Below, one piece after another: positions 60,904-64,000 of a DNA stretch of 64,000 nt; positions within the stretch are counted from its first letter, which is position 1; every line of letters starts with the position of its first letter. The DNA comes from Streptomyces sp. Je 1-369 (GTDB taxonomy: Bacteria; Actinomycetota; Actinomycetes; Streptomycetales; Streptomycetaceae), in NCBI RefSeq assembly GCF_026810505.1, contig NZ_CP101750.1, forward strand, positions 5,017,501-5,081,500, given 5' to 3'. The notes beneath the pieces were generated by a model that was not told the origin of the DNA, did not search any database, and saw nothing but the letters and a program-made list of their open reading frames with translations. The position numbers and the translations under genes are program-made.

Positions 60904-62331
60904 GTGTCCGCGAATTCCGCGACGCCCGCCGACAAGGCCGGCCAGACCGAGAAGCCCCAGTCCGGCTTCCGGATACCCAAGTTCCTCAAGATCCCCTTCT
61001 GGGCGCAGATCCTCGGCGGCCTCGTGCTGGGCGTCCTGCTCGGCTGGCTCGCCCGCAGCCAGGACATCTCCTGGCTGGTCACGACCCTCTCCAAGGTCGG
61101 TGACACCTTCATCGGCCTGCTGAAGCTCGCGGTCGCCCCGCTCGTCTTCTTCGCGATCCTGGTGTCGATCACCAACCTGCGGAAGGTCAACAACGCCGCA
61201 CGGCTGGCCACCCGCACGCTGCTCTGGTTCATGATCACGTCGCTGATCGCGGTCGCCATCGGCCTCGCCATCGGCCTGCTCACCAACCCCGGCTCCGGCA
61301 CCGGCCTCACGCCGAAGGACGGCAAGGCGCCCGACCACGCGGGCTCGTGGATCGACTTCCTGACCGGGATCATCCCGAAGGACGTCATCACGCCCTTCAC
61401 TCAGCTGAACGTTCTGCAGATCGTCTTCATGGCCGCCGTCGCCGGTATCGCCGTGCTGAAGATCGGCGACAAGGCGCAGCCGATCCTGGAGCTGAGCGAG
61501 TCGGTGCTCGCCCTCCTCCAGAAGGCCCTGTGGTGGGTCATCAAGCTCTCCCCGATCGGCACCATCGGCCTCATCGGCTTCGCCATCGCGGACTACGGCT
61601 GGAACCTCATCAGCAAGTACGCGACGTTCACCGCCGACATCTACATCGGCTGCGCGCTGGTCCTCTTCGGCGTCTACCCGCTGCTCCTCGCGTTCGTCGC
61701 CAAGGTCAACCCGCTCCAGTTCTTCAAGGGCGCCTGGCCCGCGATCCAGCTGGCGTTCGTCTCCCGCTCCTCGGTCGGCACCATGCCGATCACCCAGAAG
61801 GTCACCGAGCGCCTCGGCGTCCCGAAGGAGTACACCTCCTTCGCCGTGCCCTTCGGCGCCACGACCAAGATGGACGGCTGCGCCGCGATCTACCCGTCGA
61901 TCGCCGCGATCTTCGTCGCGCAGATCTTCGACGTGAACCTGGGCATCAAGGAGTACCTGCTCATCGCGTTCGTGTCGGTCGTCGGATCGGCCGCGACGGC
62001 GGGTCTGACCGGCGCCACGGTCATGCTGACGCTGACCCTGTCGACGCTGGGCCTCCCGATGGAGGGCGTGGGCCTGCTCCTCGCCATCGACCCGGTCCTC
62101 GACATGATGCGCACCGCGACGAACGTCGCCGGCCAGGCGCTGGTCCCGGTCATCGTCGCGGCCCGCGAGAAGATCCTCGACCGCGAGGCGTACGAGAGTG
62201 CGTCGGCGTCGTCGCTGGAGGACCTCGACGAGGCGGACTCGGCGGACTCAGCGGACGCGGCGGGCTCGGCCGGTTCGGCCGACTCGCCGGAGGACGCGCG
62301 GTCGTCGCGGAAGGTGCCTGCGACCGCGTGA
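60904..62331 (+). CDS. DAACS-family cation:dicarboxylate/amino acid symporter
   Basis: A 475-residue elevator-type symporter with eight membrane helices and two hairpin loops. HP1 is in SRSSVGTMPITQKV. The TM7 signature reads GATTKMDGCAAIYP, where the usual NMDGT is KMDGC (Lys322, Cys326). The TM8 signature LDMMRTATNVAGQ keeps the amino-binding Asp400, the carboxylate-binding Arg403 and Asn407, but has Gln411 where GltPh has the sodium ligand Asp405. The last 50 residues are an acidic Ser/Asp/Ala tail. GTG 60904 has GGAG seven bases upstream. The Cys leader suggests cystine or another sulfur compound as substrate, as for TcyP; this is inferred. Confidence 0.88.
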   Translation: MSANSATPADKAGQTEKPQSGFRIPKFLKIPFWAQILGGLVLGVLLGWLARSQDISWLVTTLSKVGDTFIGLLKLAVAPLVFFAILVSITNLRKVNNAARLATRTLLWFMITSLIAVAIGLAIGLLTNPGSGTGLTPKDGKAPDHAGSWIDFLTGIIPKDVITPFTQLNVLQIVFMAAVAGIAVLKIGDKAQPILELSESVLALLQKALWWVIKLSPIGTIGLIGFAIADYGWNLISKYATFTADIYIGCALVLFGVYPLLLAFVAKVNPLQFFKGAWPAIQLAFVSRSSVGTMPITQKVTERLGVPKEYTSFAVPFGATTKMDGCAAIYPSIAAIFVAQIFDVNLGIKEYLLIAFVSVVGSAATAGLTGATVMLTLTLSTLGLPMEGVGLLLAIDPVLDMMRTATNVAGQALVPVIVAAREKILDREAYESASASSLEDLDEADSADSADAAGSAGSADSPEDARSSRKVPATA

Positions 62332-62386
62332 GGCGGTCGGCGGCGCTGGGTTTCCTTGCGCCCCTTTGACCCTTGTCGGTCATGGG

Positions 62387-62419
62387 AACCCCACCCCGGA
62401 ACAATTCCGGAGTGGGGTT
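62387..62419 (+). terminator. terminator of the DAACS gene
   Basis: A 15-bp stem with one wobble pair (AACCCCACCCCGGAA, loop CAA, TTCCGGAGTGGGGTT) is followed by CTTTCGTTTCT. Confidence 0.9.
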
Positions 62420-62553
62420 CTTTCGTTTCTGTGCACGACCTTGACGGCTTCAAAGGCGGGTTCAGTATGACCCTCACCAGTGGCTTAATCAGGCTCGGAT
62501 CAGGCTGGGATCCGGTAATCGTGACCCGGTCCCCGTTGACCGTACGCTGACGT

Positions 62554-63378
62554 GTGAACGGACAGCGTGGGAAGGCGGGGGCCGGGGTGGGCGAGAAGCG
62601 GCAGCGGAAGCGGCCTGGAGGGGCTAAGCAGCCGAAGCAGACGAGGATGCCGCGGGCCGTGCGCGAGCAGCAGATGCTGGACGCGGCGGTGCGGACGTTC
62701 GGGCAGCGGGGGTACCGGGCCGCGTCCATGGACGAGATCGCGGAACTCGCAGGCGTCTCCAAGCCGCTCGTGTACCTGTACCTGAACTCCAAGGAAGAGC
62801 TCTTCAGCGCGTGCATCCGGCGGGAGGCGGCGGCGTTGGTCGCGGCGGTGCGGGAGGGGGCGGCGGGGCGGGGTGTTGAGAACGACCGCGCTGTGCCTGG
62901 CGCACCGGCTGGGCTCGGCGTACCGGCTGTGTCTGGCGTACCGGCTGGGCTCGGCGCGCCCGCTGTGCCCGGCGTGCCCGCCGTGCCTGCTGATCGTCAA
63001 CTGTGGGACGGGCTGCGGGCGTTCTTCACGCATACCGCGGAGCGGCCCGACGGGTGGGCCGTGCTGCACAGCCAGGCGCGGACGCAGGGGGAGCCGTTCG
63101 CGGCGGAGGTCGCCGCGATGCGGGAGGAGATCGTCTCCTTCGTCACGACGCTGATCGCGGAGGCGGCCCGGTCCGCCCACGGTGACCCCTCGCTGCCCGA
63201 GCGGGAGGTCGCCGGTCTCGCGCAGGCGCTGGTGGGCGCGGCGGAGTCGCTGGCCGGGTGGGCCAACGTGGAGGGATCCGTCTCCGCGAAGGAGGCGGCG
63301 GCGACGCTCATGAACTTCGCGTGGGCGGGCCTCGGGGGCCTCATGGAGGGGCGTCGGTGGGTCCCGTCACCCCTGTGA
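62554..63378 (+). CDS. TetR-family transcriptional regulator
   Basis: A 274-residue regulator. After a basic tail of about 35 residues (KRQRKRPGGAKQPKQTRMPR), the DNA-binding domain is MLDAAVRTFGQRGYRAASMD, EIAELAGVSKPLVYLYLNSK, EELF. The ligand domain is interrupted at about residues 108-150 by a Val-Pro-Ala/Gly-Leu-Gly repeat encoded by a minisatellite (about 62890-62995). It probably controls itself and the convergent MaoC-type gene, whose 3' end it overlaps by 38 bases. Confidence 0.88.
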   Translation: MNGQRGKAGAGVGEKRQRKRPGGAKQPKQTRMPRAVREQQMLDAAVRTFGQRGYRAASMDEIAELAGVSKPLVYLYLNSKEELFSACIRREAAALVAAVREGAAGRGVENDRAVPGAPAGLGVPAVSGVPAGLGAPAVPGVPAVPADRQLWDGLRAFFTHTAERPDGWAVLHSQARTQGEPFAAEVAAMREEIVSFVTTLIAEAARSAHGDPSLPEREVAGLAQALVGAAESLAGWANVEGSVSAKEAAATLMNFAWAGLGGLMEGRRWVPSPL

Positions 63379-64000
63379 GGTGCAGCTTGCCCTCAGGGCT
63401 GCGGAGTTCGAAGGTGTGCGGGGTGGGGGCGGAGTAGGCGACGGCGGTGGGGAGCGGGACGGGAGCCCTGAACTCGATGCGGGTGTGTATTCCTTGCTGC
63501 CCCTGCCCCTGCCCCTGCCCCTGCTCCGCCAGGCAGCGCGCGGCGGTCCACATGCCGTGGGCGATCGCTCGGGGGAAGCCGAAGGGGCGGGCGGTGAGGG
63601 CGTGCAGGTGGATGGGGTTGCGGTCGCCGCTGACGGCGGCGTAGCGGCGGCCGAGGCCGGCGTGCAGCTCCCACGTCTTCTCGCCGGGGGCGGGGGCGGG
63701 GGCTGGGGCGGGGGCGGTGCCCGGCGCTGAGGTGCTGGCGTTCTGTGCCGTCTTGTGGCGGGCCAGGTAGGTGCTGCGGGACTGCCAGAGGAGTGCGCCG
63801 TCGGGGGACGTGGCTTCCGTGAGGAGGGTGGCTTCGGTGCCGCGGCGGTGGCGGGCGAGGGCGGTGGTGCGGACCGTGAGGCGCAGCTCTTCGGTGGGGC
63901 GGATGGGCCTGTACTGGTCGACCTCGATGGAAGTGTGCACGAGGCCGAGCAGGGGGAGCGGGAAGTCTCGCGCGGTCATGAGCCGCATGGTCAGGGGGAA
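63341..64000 (-). CDS. MaoC-like hydratase-domain protein, 5' end outside the window
   Basis: At least 220 residues, open to the window edge. The last domain has the hot-dog signature YAAVSGDRNPIHLHALTARP, with the hydratase Asp/His pair, then GFPRAIAHGMWTAARCLAEQ. The visible N-terminal part (ARDFPLPLLGLVHTSIEVDQ) belongs to a preceding hot-dog half. It should hydrate enoyl thioesters. Two short repeats occur: Ala-Pro in a linker (about 63685-63712) and Gly-Gln (about 63500-63525). Confidence 0.85.
   Translation of the reverse strand, partial: FPLTMRLMTARDFPLPLLGLVHTSIEVDQYRPIRPTEELRLTVRTTALARHRRGTEATLLTEATSPDGALLWQSRSTYLARHKTAQNASTSAPGTAPAPAPAPAPGEKTWELHAGLGRRYAAVSGDRNPIHLHALTARPFGFPRAIAHGMWTAARCLAEQGQGQGQGQQGIHTRIEFRAPVPLPTAVAYSAPTPHTFELRSPEGKLHLTGVTGPTDAPP

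Overview
The window is a high-GC actinobacterial chromosome segment, almost certainly Streptomyces. The evidence is the developmental pair bldN/rsbN, the NADH/NAD+ sensor gene rex in front of hemACD, the AGTGA/TCACC-type BldD targets, the futalosine-pathway menaquinone genes, and strong third-position GC with many GTG starts. I see no phage, insertion sequence, CRISPR array or tRNA. It reads as core chromosome with small lineage-specific additions.

Layout. 1-3.2 kb: the 3' part of a 23S rRNA gene, the 5S gene and an rrn terminator. 3.2-8.8 kb: HAD phosphatase, VC0807-type membrane protein, MFS transporter, AcuC deacetylase, a phosphatase-annotated protein, the small HTH protein BdtA and the tiny ribosomal protein bS22. 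8.9-15.4 kb: epimerase, acyltransferase (with a perfectly duplicated gene tail), the anti-sigma factor RsbN, the sigma factor BldN, a SerB-like HAD protein and a glutaredoxin-like protein. 15.6-21.7 kb: a Rex operator, then rex-hemA-hemC-hemD (each pair overlapping by 4 bases) and hemB. 21.7-28.4 kb: a quinone oxidoreductase behind a SoxR-like promoter, an imine-reductase-like enzyme, an AhpD-like protein, a membrane-anchored HTH protein, an aminotransferase and a secreted two-repeat protein. 28.4-38.9 kb: argS and class I lysS (divergent), a DUF2637 membrane protein, two DUF3558-like lipoproteins, rtcB, an SDR enzyme and a YnfA-like protein. 39.2-41.0 kb: a luciferase-like monooxygenase with its FMN reductase. 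41.0-49.7 kb: hemL, a histidine phosphatase, a Tat/lipoprotein deacetylase, and the system II cytochrome c maturation operon resA-ccdA-resB-ccsB. 49.7-54.5 kb: an ECF sigma factor with a CU044_5270-type membrane partner, a 2-oxoglutarate dioxygenase, a DMT exporter, a LysR regulator and a PLDc_N protein. 54.5-59.6 kb: UbiD-, UbiA(MqnP)- and UbiX-type genes, Lrp, and mqnE. 59.6-64 kb: GNAT, DUF4229, a DAACS transporter behind a Cys-containing leader peptide, TetR and a MaoC-like protein that runs off the window.

The common theme is respiration. Five heme genes (hemA, B, C, D, L), the cytochrome c assembly genes, and the prenylation/decarboxylation and MqnE steps of menaquinone synthesis lie within 45 kb, with the redox regulator Rex in front of one heme operon.

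The most interesting regulatory signals are: a 33-codon Cys-containing leader before a DAACS transporter with altered signature motifs; a 12-base element with an upstream GGAACC repeated before an ECF sigma gene and before its partner; BldD-type sites before bdtA and bldN; a sigma-BldN-type promoter before rsbN; and a SoxR-type box before a quinone oxidoreductase.
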